This document shows positions 34,569 through 44,869 of a stretch of 64,000 bases of DNA, in pieces. The notes beneath the pieces were generated by a model, which saw nothing but the letters and a program-made list of their open reading frames with translations, had not been told where the DNA came from and searched no databases. Each line of letters opens with the position of its first letter. The stretch's first letter is position 1. Position numbers and translations under genes: made by a program. The DNA comes from Pisaster brevispinus (Eukaryota; Echinodermata; Asteroidea; Forcipulatida; Asteriidae): NCBI GenBank assembly GCA_023634235.1, contig JAMKCF010000001.1:12968258-13032257 (forward strand), in the 5' to 3' direction.

Positions 34569-35716
34569 TGTCACAACCCCGGGCCCCCGCACGCTCACGC
34601 GCAATGCGCCCTCGCTTTGCTACTCAACAATCACCAAAACAAAAGGAACATATGACCAGTGTTTTGTGATCAAGAACATTAAACTTAAATTTATTTACAC
34701 TATGTACATTCGAACAAATACAAAATACGAATCCCACTTGGGAATAGGAATTTGATTGGTTTTTCCCTAACTCAATAATTAATTAAGTTCTACGGTCTAT
34801 AATAATCAGTTATATACTTATAATACTTCCCACCACCACCAGTCGTCTAAGGGCTGTACGATACCAGCTGGGTAGCGTGCACCTCGTCCATTGCTGCTGT
34901 GTCCTTGTGTTGTGGTCAGGAGGGTGTCCCCTTCACGGTATGGCTCCGTCTCTACCGGTTGCCTCCTTTTTCGGCCACTATGGCTAATTCAAGTCCATAA
35001 AAGAAGCCCTGTAAATATTACATTGAAACAATCATAACTAAAATCTTATTGGCAACAGCTTTATTTGAGTCACCCTACTTCCAGGTTAATTTTACAAGAT
35101 TTACACGGAACAGCTCCTAAATACCCTGCAGTGGGCGTAATTTTCAATACATCATAAAGTGATTGTTTGACTAGTTTGTCAACTTCTTATACGTGGGTTA
35201 AGACAGAATTCTTTCCCAGCCTCGAAATAATGCAAACTTAACTACCTCCTTTTAAAACAACAATAATTAGGTAACTCACAGTTTAAACTCGGAGCACTCG
35301 GCCCGGCTGAATCAGCTATCGCTGCTTTTTCGACACTTTACATCACTAGGCCATCGCCTGTATAAACTGGGAACTTATTCCGAACTCTCAAGACCATTCG
35401 TCTACGTGTGCGGAGCTACCGCTCTCTTTCTAGGCCAACTTCTCGTCAAGATTGCTCTCCCCTTCTGCCCTCTTAGATTTTAGTCTTCGTAAAAATAGCC
35501 AATACCTTTTCTTATCCTAAACTATTGATAACCAAATTAACTAAATTATTATTCTCCCGAACATATATAAAACAAACTCCCACCGCAACCTGATGTGGAG
35601 AATGACGTACGTCACTTCTTAAATATTCAACATAACTTACTTACGCATTATACAAATTCCAACTTAGGGAGTGCCAGCTCTGCTGGATGACGTAATGGAC
35701 AATTTAAATTGTGACA
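34569..35716. mobile_element. solo LTR, 1148 bp, with 5-bp target duplication
   Basis: Starts TGTCACAA (34569-34576) and ends TTGTGACA (35709-35716), an 8-bp perfect inverted repeat with the standard TG...CA ends. The flanks carry a direct duplication, GATAC, at 34564-34568 and 35717-35721. No gag, pol or integrase sequence is inside. This is the structure left when two LTRs of a retrotransposon recombine. A 5-bp duplication fits Ty3/gypsy or BEL-type elements. Transcription direction is not settled. Confidence 0.8.
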
Positions 35717-35802
35717 GATACCCCCCGATGTACGGAAATTAAACTTAGTCCTGTATACTGAGACGTTTACGAAGCTCCGATAAATTGATCAATACAACAA
35801 TA

Positions 35803-36870
35803 TCGATTGATAGAATTAACTCCTACAACTGACCAACTCACCCAGAGCTATAATATTGCACAACTTGTTGAAATCTTAAGATTATGTTTGACATAACGTC
35901 TTACACGAATGACTCTGCAGTATTACGGATCAATGAGGATTATCTCTTTCATCAAAAATATATTACATGGTGTGGTGCAATCATGACAGCGTTTCTGTTC
36001 TCACGTTCTTGGGAGAAAACATTTCTTCTCAATCATATCACATATTTACGCCATGTCCCATACTAATTTCTCGTATAAAGCTATCCACCCTACGTTGAGT
36101 CAAAGACTTCTACCGTTGTTCGTGTAAATGTGCCTTTTAAAACTATCGCCCCCTAATACAACACTATCTTCCCCTTCTCATCGATCAATGATCTTAATCC
36201 CCATTAAGTGGCACGAGACTAAAATTAGATGATTCTAACGGTAGTTAATGTTGGCTACATGGTTCATTCACCCCTATAGACAAACCGCTATACATTATAC
36301 AAAATATCACATTGTTGACACGTCAATCATCGTTTCAATAGTCGCTTCTCTATCATTACGCCGTTGCCATTGCGCTAAAGCGTTAAAACATGCGGACCAA
36401 GGATTATACATGATTCATTTGGTGCTTGTATACGTCAGCATCTGAAGAACCAAGTGCTGGAACAAGCTTTTTCCATGACTTTTGACAGACTGTTGGGTCG
36501 TCGTATTCTTTTAACAGATTAAACGTTAACTCTCCAACTGTTTTTCGGTTAATCGTGTTGATAAATGAACTAATCGTGGAAGACTGTCCTCTTTCTGGTT
36601 TTCTTGATGCGTATAACGCAAACCACTTCACATTGGCTCAACCCGGAAGGCGTTGTCGAACGATGATGTTTTCCGGTAGACATGTTGACGCAAAGTTTTA
36701 CGATGTTGCGATACTATTTATATATTAGGGAGTTATACGGGTGAGTTTTACACGTAAAACTAAACCATTTATTCCCAATTACCCATTTATTCAAAATTTT
36801 ATAACCTAAACATGCATCGTCATGTACACTTCGATCGATAGGATAAACTCCTACACCCGACCCACTCACC
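35803..36870. repeat. direct repeats flanking about 1 kb
   Basis: About 40 bp (tcgattgatagaattaactc and the following c-rich ctgaccaactcaccc) at 35803-35842 recurs at 36832-36870 with a few changes. The enclosed kilobase has no recognised gene. A frame at 36404-36631 (minus) is open but unassigned. These could be ends of a degraded element. Confidence 0.4.
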
Positions 36871-36984
36871 CTTCGCCGCGCCCTCCCTCTTTGTCAGGGG
36901 ATTATTCCCTACAGTTGAGCTCTCCCATGATGACTCAACACACACACACACAAACAGATTATTGCACCATCGCTCGAAATTCCT

Positions 36985-37210
36985 ATTTCTCTCCGATTTC
37001 TGGCACAGTTTGACCTTTCATTGTTCTCTGAGGGAAAGGTCATATTTCTCTCCGATTTCTGGCACAGTTTGACCTTTCATTGTTCTCTGAGGGAGAGGTC
37101 AAAGTGTGCCAGTCTACCTTAACTACTCCAGTGAACCCTAAACTCAGATCAAATTAACAAACTAAACCTTAACCTCAGATCAAATTAACAAACTGAACCT
37201 AGAACTCAGT
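36985..37210. repeat. two short tandem duplications
   Basis: A 59-bp unit beginning atttctctccgatttctggc occurs at 36985 and 37044. It contains an inverted pair, tttgacct and aggtcaaa. Just after it, ctcagatcaaattaacaaact repeats at about 37142 and 37174, with a third partial start near 37204. Confidence 0.65.
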
Positions 37211-37588
37211 GAAAAAAAAAACTACATAAACCATTAAAAACACAGTTTAACACAATGATTAAAAACCATAGAAATCCCCCAAAAGACACAGTAGAAACCT
37301 AAAAAAATAAACAAAGTGCCAAAGAAAGTTACAGATTAAAATCAAAATGGCTTTTAAACCTGTGTAAATAAAAAACAAGAATACATCGATTAAAAATACA
37401 GTTCTCCTATCCAATTTATGAAGAAACACAAAGGCTTTAAGATTTAATCCAAGGTTATGAAAAAGCATACTTCCAAGTCAGATCTTAAAAATACAAATTT
37501 ATAAATTTAATTCCAAAGAAATACAGGAATATTGATTGTCAAAATAATGAACTAATTAACATCAGAATAAAACAAAGTTAAAGCTTAC
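37211..37588. other. AT-rich noncoding stretch
   Basis: Nothing recognised. If the exon ending at 37589 is real, this is its first intron. Confidence 0.35.
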
Positions 37589-37960
37589 CGAATCCATAGC
37601 AGTAGAAACTTGAAACAGGCAAACTTGAACATGAAGAGAAATAAAATCAAGTGTTTCCCTTGCGCTTCCAGGCTGCTATCTATATTATTAAAGCCTGGGT
37701 CAACTTCCACCCCGCGGCGCTGCGGGATCCGCCCGTCCGCTTGCACTTGGCGACCTCGCCCCCACGCTGCGACTTGGGGACGAGGGATGATTTTTAGCCG
37801 CCATCTTGGGTCGCCATATTGGGTCGCCATTTTCCTCGACTGGTGTCCCGGCGGCGTGCCTTCCAGACGCTGGTTCCGAGGCGGGTGCCAATTTTATTTC
37901 TCGCGTGTGATTGGTCCCGTCTTTCCCTGGTCCTCGGTGTCTGCTACAATTTCCCAGCTC
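37589..37960 (-). promoter_or_regulatory. candidate GC-rich promoter and first exon with YY1-like sites
   Basis: This is a GC-rich island in an AT-rich window. Three related motifs lie within 40 bp: GCCGCCATCTTG (37797-37808), CGCCATATTG (37812-37821) and CGCCATTTTC (37825-37834). The first matches the YY1 consensus AANATGGCGGC on the minus strand, and YY1 sites of this form are known just downstream of start sites. On the minus strand a strong donor (g|gtaagc) follows 37589, directly after ATGGATTCG, so a first exon running from about 37840 to 37589 is plausible. No downstream exon was linked. Confidence 0.4.
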
Positions 37961-38383
37961 TCTCAATTGCTGGTTTACTTTCATTTGTCTTCGGAAAATA
38001 GTTTTTGCACGTTTTGTTGGTAAATTGGTATCAAAGTAATTACTCAATAAATATCTCATGCATTTTATGTCACTAAAGGTCCTTTTCGGCGAATAGTCAG
38101 AAGTAGCGTTGCGTGACTGAGGTAATTTCTCATGACTGCGTGCAATTTGTCATTATTTTGACCGTATGGGGGCGTATGTGGACCAATTTTACGTGATGAA
38201 AACGAGTAGACAAACGTTTGGTTTTTTTTCATTTTCGTTATTATATTTCTGTATTTCGTCATTGATGCAAGAAAACTACGTACACGCAGTTAAAATAAGA
38301 TGATACTGTAATTGTGATACAAGACGTTCCCTGATGAAGGCGCCCTCATGCGGTCAAAATTATGGTGAATAAACAATTTGCGT
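37961..38383. other. noncoding stretch
   Basis: No gene supported. An open frame continues from the GC-rich block but shows no domain. Confidence 0.35.
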
Positions 38384-38732
38384 GTAAGGATAACTGGTGC
38401 CCTGAATTTTGCTTGAATAATGCTAGATGGAAGAGAGTGTACCAGCGACGAAATTATGGTCAATAAACAATCAGGGCCCAATTTTATAGAGCTGCTTAAG
38501 CAGAAAATATGGCTTAACAAATGTCTGCTAGGCAGAACTGTGCAGGATACCAGTCACATATTGTACATGGTAGTTTGGCTGGTAACCTTATATTGGTAAG
38601 CATAATTTTGTTGTACTTAGCTACTTTGCGAAAGCGGCTCTATGAAATTGGGGCCTGCATGTAGGAATAACTGGTGCCCTGATTTTTGCTTGAAAATAAC
38701 GCTAAATTGAAGAGAGTGTACCAGCGACGAAT
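38384..38732. repeat. 70-bp duplication split by a MITE
   Basis: A segment with ataactggtgccctga, tttgcttgaa and gagagtgtaccagcgacga occurs at 38389-38453 and again at 38666-38729. The MITE at 38474-38655 sits between them, so the duplication either predates the insertion or the copies belong to a small tandem repeat. Confidence 0.65.
38474..38655. mobile_element. complete MITE, GGGCCCAATTTCAT family
   Basis: The left end GGGCCCAATTTTATAGAGC and the right end (minus strand) GGCCCCAATTTCATAGAGC are near-perfect inverted repeats enclosing 182 bp. Internal strings such as gcttaagcagaaaa match the copies at 7814 and 9883. No coding capacity. Confidence 0.7.
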
Positions 38733-39984
38733 CTTTTATCGTGCAACTTGGAAAACCCAGCCACACACGCGCTATTGATGGTGATTATGGGTTTTTTTTA
38801 GGAGGGTACCCAAAACCACTGTGTTATGACAAATTAATGTCTGATTGGCTGTTTCACAAAGACCTCCATAATAGTCGTCAGCTATGTGATGACATTGGAC
38901 CGCTCTATTATAACATGGGTATGCGATTACCCGAGTGCGCTCAATACAATTAAATAAGTGTGTAATACTACTAGCAGTATGTTTTTATAGGACTCGGGAA
39001 CGACACTTAATCAACTGGCAGGGAAATACTAAGTGCAGAGAATAAAATTAATTAAACAATGACTGAGATGATTTAATTAAAATTCTGCTCAAAAGTGGGA
39101 CCAAAATATCCACATTTATAAGGATACTGCACATTTCTGTTAATGAAACTTTGTCATCCAGGTAATTTTTTGTTTAGATTGACATGGCTCCTGTGTCCCC
39201 TTTATATGTTTCTCCTTTATTATTTCCTTCATAAATTGATAAATTGCTTACTCATTTACTGAATAACAACATAAAATAAAGACAAGCAGCATGTAGTCAT
39301 TGCCAGCATTAGTTTCCTTGGACATCAACAAAGTAATAACAAGACCAAAAAAACCTCAGAAAACACTCAAATGCAAAATAAAGACAAAAACCGAAATATA
39401 CCGAGAAAGAAATTAAAAGTACATATGATACAAAGAAACAAACGGCAAAACACTCATATAGAAAAGGTGTAGAATCAAAGACACATTTAACAAATAAAGA
39501 AAAAGAGGAGTAAAAGAAAAAAGGAAATCAAGTAACAAATAAATACAGGAGCACAAAAGCATAATTTCCATACAAAGAAACCAGTGGATTGCTTAGGCAT
39601 ATGTTAGTTGCTGAACACAAGTTTGAACATCATCAAAATACCTACAAATGATTGTGCCAAGCATGCATCATTGCCAAGTATATACATCCTTCCCTAATAT
39701 TAAAACTCAACTCCGGCCATACACCCCCAAATTATGCTTCATAGTTGGAGAAAAGGGACGAGAAGGGTGAGGAGGGCAACCGACGTTTCGACCCCACTCA
39801 ACAAATATTGCATGGTCGAAATTGTATCATAAGACAAAACAACATTGCGTGCCGATTTTACCTACCGTTACCGAGCCAATTCTACAAAATGATTACCTCT
39901 GAGTGTCCCTCCAATTACCCTTCCCCCAACCCCACATTACATTTGCAGCATTTTAAACGCAAGAATCGCTCCCATCTAGCGGGT
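38733..39984. other. noncoding stretch
   Basis: A-rich in 39340-39560. No gene supported. Part of 39740-39984 probably belongs to the Helitron whose 3' end follows, because the style of sequence changes there, but its 5' boundary cannot be fixed. Confidence 0.4.
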
Positions 39985-40011
39985 GCCGCGCGAAGCGCGG
40001 CATCGCGCTAG
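39985..40011 (+). mobile_element. Helitron 3' terminus
   Basis: A perfect 7-bp hairpin, GCCGCGC-gaa-GCGCGGC (39985-40001), is followed after six bases by CTAG (40008-40011) and then T. A GC hairpin a few bases before CTRR, with insertion between A and T, is the standard 3' end of Helitron rolling-circle transposons. No Rep/helicase gene is near, so the element is nonautonomous. Confidence 0.7.
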
Positions 40012-40202
40012 TCTAAAATAAACTACAGGGCTGACTAACCACACTACCAAGGATTATGCAAGAGGGTTCATTGATTATGCTAGAAAGGATTCATAAGAAA
40101 TTAACTAAAGGGGTGCTAGAAGAGCTTAAAGGGAAATATAAACAGTGGAAGGGTAATTAACTCTAACATAAACACTAGGGTTTTCTACACCTGTCACATG
40201 AG

Positions 40203-41117
40203 CAGGGATGCATTAAGTGGGGTTATAGAGTGGTAATACCCGAGTCAATGCGAAACAAAATCATGTCTGAACTTCATGCCGAACATCCAGGCATAGTGAG
40301 TATGAAGTCAATCGCTAGAAGTTTCGTGTACTGGCCTGGTATTGACAGTGAAATTGAATCACTTGTAAGCACATGTAGTGTGTGCCGAAATTGCAAAAAT
40401 AAACCACCAAAAACACCTCTGCAACCCTGGTCATGGCCAAGCAGACCCTTTCAGAGAGTTCACGTAGATTTTTGTGAAAAGGGTAATGATCAACCTCTTC
40501 CCCAGGGTGTGTCGAGCAGTACGAGGTTGACTGCTCTCTCACCCTGGTATTGGAACATTTGCATATCCAAACATTTTGGATACGTATGCAAATTAGAATA
40601 GTCTGGCTGCATATCGAAATTCACATCTTCGCCATAGTCTCGTGGTCCGGTACCAGATTTAGTGGCTTGTATGTATTGGAAACATGTACATGTGCTAATG
40701 TAATGTTGTTGTTCAATCAGGGTCCAAGTGAGGAGTTTCCATCCCAGGGTTTACTATTTACAAACATGGTTGGAAATAAAGTAAACCATGGGGACGAGGT
40801 TGGGTAATGATCACTTTGTAGTACTGGTAGATAGTCATTCCAAATGGATTGAGGTTAAGTACATGTGGTCAAGTACTACTACTGAGCGTACTGTAGATGA
40901 GTTGAGATCAATATTTGCATGCCATGGTTTTCCTGAAGAACTTGTTTCTGATAATGGGCCTCAGCTTCGTTCAGAATTGTTTAAACAGTTCATGAACCTC
41001 AACGGTGTAAAACACACCCTTGTTCCACCGTACCATCCAGCCTCAAACGGAGCAGCTGAAAGAACGGTTAGAATTGTCAAAGAAGCCCTTAAGAAACAGG
41101 TTTTGCTGGATACTTAA
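40203..41117 (+). pseudogene. Ty3/gypsy-type integrase remnant
   Basis: The first part (about 40203-40480) has the integrase zinc-binding domain: a His in SELHAEHPG, a second His in the same segment, and the CSVCRNC cysteines, preceded by YWPGIDSEIE. The catalytic core resumes after 40802 with VDSHSKWIEV, the second catalytic Asp in VSDNGPQLRSE, and the Glu in HPASNGAAERTV, so the D,D-E motif is present. The core frame ends at a TAA at 41115, earlier than a full integrase. It is split by a small transposon at 40492-40801. Gag, protease and reverse transcriptase are absent upstream. A short putative LTR follows at 41194. This is a dead fragment of an LTR retrotransposon. Confidence 0.8.
40492..40801. 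mobile_element. 310-bp inverted-repeat transposon with 11-bp target duplication
   Basis: Ends are AACCTCTTCCCC (40492-40503) and, read in reverse, AACCTCGTCCCC from 40801. The flanking duplication GGGTAATGATC lies at 40481-40491 and 40802-40812. The integrase frame is continuous across the empty site, which fixes the boundaries well. An 11-bp duplication is long for most superfamilies and fits Mutator-like elements (usually 8-11 bp). No transposase inside. Confidence 0.8.
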
Positions 41118-41193
41118 TATTTGTTTTACTCAAGTACACCCAAAATAATATGCAACTGAATCATTGGGTGTAATACTTAAAAGGGGAGAGCAG

Positions 41194-41335
41194 TGTAATG
41201 TATTCCTACATTGTGTTAATGATTATGTTAATGAGCAGAGGTTGAGCATGCGTACTGCATAGCTTTAATAAAGCACTTTGGTACTGGCAAGTACTGTCAC
41301 AAATGTTCGGTTATTAAGTTGTCCAGAATATTACA
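41194..41335 (+). repeat. putative short LTR of the gypsy-type remnant
   Basis: A purine-rich tract (aaaaggggagag, 41179-41190) precedes TGTAATGTATTCC, and the block ends ...GAATATTACA at 41335, giving inverted TGTAAT/ATTACA ends. An AATAAA signal lies inside (41269). At about 142 bp it is short for an LTR, and the 5' copy is missing, so this is an inference from position. Confidence 0.4.
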
Positions 41336-41689
41336 TTAATTACACGGTTATTGATCGTGAATGTTATTGGTTGAGAACCAATCATGTAATGTGCTAGTAA
41401 AATGATGGACGGACATGGCTCAGGAGAACATGAGTGATGTATCCCATGATAATATCCACCATTAGGTTTGTCCAGCTATTTGCACAGCATAATATAAAAG
41501 CCACAGGTTTAAGTTTATAATGATTGTACTAGATAAAGTGAGTTAAATTTGAAAGTTTCCTGTTAAAGTGTTTCAATTTGTTCAACTAAACAACAAAATG
41601 AAATTTTCAGTTACAAACTAATAAAAAAAGATGATTTAATTCACTTTATTATGTTTGTTTTCACCTCCTGCAATCTATAATTACCATCC
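41336..41689. other. noncoding stretch
   Basis: Nothing recognised. No open frame of note. Confidence 0.4.
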
Positions 41690-42440
41690 CAGCAGGCACA
41701 AGATGGTCATAAAAACGTTAAATCGACGTCATATCCTGACGTCGGATGACGGTTGGCTCATGGTTCTATATGAAAGTTTGTAGGACGTCTTTAACCGACC
41801 ATGATACAACGTTATTTTTCCGACCACAATCCGACGTCAACAGACAGTCAGTAAATGAACGTCATTAAGACGTCGGTAAAATTCCCCATACATGGCGTCA
41901 AACACAGACAAAAGAAAAACGTCTGCAGACGGTCAATAAATGAACGTCATTAAGACGTCGGCAAAATTCCCCAAACATGACGTCAAATACAGACAAAAGA
42001 ACAACGTCGACAGACGGTCAATAAATTGACACCTTTAAGATGTCCTTAGAATACCCAAACCTGACATCAAATATAGACAAAAGTACGTCGGCAGACGGTC
42101 AATTAATGAACGTCCTTAAAACGTCGTTAAAATTCCCTAACCATGACGTCAAATACAGACAAAAGAACGTCGACAGACAGTCAGAAAATCAACTTCTTTT
42201 AGATGTCAGTAGAATACCCCAAACATGACGTCAAATACAGACAAAAGAACAATGTCGAGTGACGGTCAATAAATGAAAGTCATTTGGACGTCGGTAAAAT
42301 ACCCCAGACATGACTTCGACAGACGGTCAAACATTGAAGGCCACTCAGACATCGGTAAAATACCTCAAAACATGATGTCGATTACAGACAAAAGAGGAAC
42401 GTTGGCAGGCAGTCCACTTTAGGTTGAAAGCTAGTCATTA
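41690..42440. repeat. tandem repeat of about 83 bp with CRE-like TGACGTCA sites
   Basis: From the ccagcaggcaca start at 41692, the sequence runs into at least six units of the pattern gacggtcaataaatgaacgt, cattaagacgtcgg, taaaattcccc, catgacgtcaaatacagaca. The catgacgtcaaat landmark recurs at about 41976, 42142 and 42224, with variants at 41891, 42061 and 42308. Perfect TGACGTCA palindromes lie at 41978, 42144 and 42226. The unit and its ccagcaggcaca edge resemble a dispersed repeat seen in many aquatic animals. Confidence 0.7.
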
Positions 42441-42494
42441 ATTTGTTATGTCAGAACACCTTCAATCAGACGTCTATTATAGACCAGTAAGCTG

Positions 42495-42540
42495 AGTGGT
42501 TTTACCCATGCCGGCCAATGGCCACATGGGTAAAGCCACT
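42495..42540. other. strong hairpin
   Basis: AGTGGTTTTACCCATG (42495-42510) pairs with CATGGGTAAAGCCACT (42525-42540) over 16 positions with one G-T wobble. The 14-nt loop itself contains ggcc-aat-ggcc. It could be a foldback element core or a structured RNA. There is no further evidence. Confidence 0.6.
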
Positions 42541-42809
42541 GTAATATTTGTCTAAAACTGACGTCTGATTTAAGTTTACAAACGTTCTGTCACAAGCAAG
42601 CAGGGATTACATTTAGTCATAAATAAAAACCTGTAGTCATTTTTTATTATTTTTTTATTTTATTTGATGTTTATTATTAACAAAAGTGAAAAGCCACAAA
42701 ACTGACAGTGACCAAATAGCTGCATAATTTTTTTACAGGAAAACATTGGTACAAAGTTGTACTCCACTGTCACTTTTTCATCATTTCAGTTCTTTTTAAA
42801 AATTTTATA
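42541..42809. other. AT-rich noncoding stretch
   Basis: Nothing recognised beyond T-rich low complexity. Confidence 0.35.
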
Positions 42810-43178
42810 TAGATAAAACCATAAAGAACTGACAATAACAATGGTTGCATCAGCATGTACACAATCTACACAAAAAACACTTTGATACGTTTGTTGGTAA
42901 ATACAGGCATGCAACTTTTCCTCGGATCAGCTTGTTTCCTCTTTTTTTATTCTCAGTTTTACCATTCAAAATTTAATATGTAACAAAATCTTTACGGTTT
43001 TATCTATATAACAAAAAAAAAAACTGACAATAACAATGGTTGCATCAGCATGTACACAATCTACACACAAAACAGTTCGATATGTTTGTTGGTAAATACA
43101 GGCATGCAACTTTTCCTCGGATCAGCTGGTTTCCTCTTTTTTTATTCTCAGTTTTACCATTCAAAATTTAACACTAAA
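42810..43178. repeat. 195-bp tandem duplication
   Basis: actgacaataacaatggttg starts at 42828 and again at 43023. The copies share catgtacacaatctacac, tttgttggtaaatacaggca and tttcctcggatcagct, with few differences, so the duplication is fairly recent. No open frame. Confidence 0.8.
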
Positions 43179-44869
43179 CAAAATCATTGAAATGTTGTAA
43201 TTTCCTCTTTTTTGGTGAAGTTACAGTTGCATGCCTGTCATTTCTAGCTTGAAGTGCGGTAATCTAAGATTAATGTTTTACCCAAACCCTTCTTTCCACA
43301 GTAGTATATAGATGAGTTTGTGATAAGTGTAAATTTCTTCTAGGGAACAGCCTAAACATGGAAAATATATACAGGAAAAAGCCAGCTTACTGCTGGGGCA
43401 CGCTGAATAAACAAGCAAAACCATTATAACGACAATAGCTGTTTCCCGATATGGGAATCGGAAACAGCTAAAAAGTTAGTGATGTATGGCTCTTTCTGAA
43501 CAAATACAGTGCAAACTATATAGTACATTTCAATGAAAGTTGGAGGATCCAGGATTAAAATGTCAGTTAAAGATTACGTCCTCCACCGGTCCGGTGCATA
43601 CTTGAGGACGTGACCCAGTGCTGTGTAAGTCTCTTTCTCTTTCACATTCTGTGATTTCATCACGCTTTCTGGGGACAGTTAAAAAAAAGAAGAAATATCT
43701 TAAGAACTAATCTTTCTAACATGAGTTGTCCAGGACTTGTTCCTCGGGTCACTAAGAATAATTAGCCGAGTTACATACACTTGTCAATTAAAAGGAGTAC
43801 TGTCAACAACAATGCTTTGAACTCTAGCAATTCAGTCACATTTTATTTTATTTTATTTATTTATTTATTTATGTTTTGGCCAGTGGGGTCGACCAGCTAT
43901 GTTTACCTGACAATGAAGTGTCTCATCCATATATTTTACCAAAACAGTCCAAAGCAAACAGGTCTTTATACAGGAATTTAACCATAAACGTATACTAATT
44001 ATTTACTTACCAAGTACAATTCTGTGCAACTTGAGTTAAAGAAAAGCCCTTTTGTTCTCTTTGCCCTTTAGATTCATCTGAGCCATGACATCATTGTTCA
44101 TTAGTCTGAAAGGAATATGGTTATCGCAGTTATCGCAATATCAACCCTAAAGTTTGCGGTGACACTATGTGAATTAATGTTGCTTTTTACAGAGTAAATG
44201 TATAGTGCAACCTCATGGTATTACTAGGCATATTAAGGGATGAGTGGAACCGCTGGTTCTTTTCAGAACCACTCTACCTTTCAAAAATTGTTTCTCACCC
44301 TTATTAGTAGATTATTATCCTGTTTATATTAGAAAGCACAATTTATTGGGAAAGCTCTCTCCTGCTTACACTTTTGCCAACTCTGAAATATCCGTTTGTT
44401 TGTTCACAAAAAACCACAACAATATTTTTTAAAATTATTTCAAGCTGATTTGAGATACATAATCAATCGGCTAAATTGTATTTGCAAGCTCTTAGCAATG
44501 TTGAAAACTAACATTGTACTTCTTTTTCTATTTATAATTCATGTGGACTGGTCTCAAGTAAAACTGGTAAATTTTGTTTGTATGCTAAAAAATGATTGTG
44601 TAACTTGCAAATGTGCTCCTTCAAAAGTTATCGACTGGCAAAATGGCAAAACGAAGTTTGAGGTCCCAATATTGCTGACATCAAACTTTTAATTTTGACT
44701 CAAAACTTCCATGTTGGTCGGGTTACTGTAAACAATAATTTGTTTTTGTTCAGCCTTATTTTCTAGAATGTGACAATATAACACAATTTAAAAAAATAAT
44801 GTTACCTTTCCATGACTCTCCTGACATTATCTCTCAAATTGAAACCTCCTACTTTGCTCAATGTTGCCA
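43179..44869. other. noncoding stretch
   Basis: No gene supported. A hairpin, AGCTGTTTCCCGAT with ATCGGAAACAGCT, lies at 43437-43471, and a (ttta)n microsatellite at 43842-43871. The 98-codon frame at 44396-44692 has no recognisable motif. Confidence 0.4.

Noticed and set aside
36404..36631. Open frame with a W...L...LG pattern reminiscent of a death-type domain
   Set aside because: The resemblance is slight, the start is a GTG, the upstream frame is closed by a stop, and no second exon was found.
37700..38059. 119-codon and overlapping frames in the GC-rich island
   Set aside because: Stops are rare by chance in GC-rich sequence. Three different frames are open, Arg/Pro/Ala-rich, and show no domain. 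Promoter/UTR is more likely.
41194..41335. Complete gypsy-type retrotransposon
   Set aside because: Only integrase and one putative short LTR are present. There is no reverse transcriptase, protease or 5' LTR, so it is annotated as a fragment.
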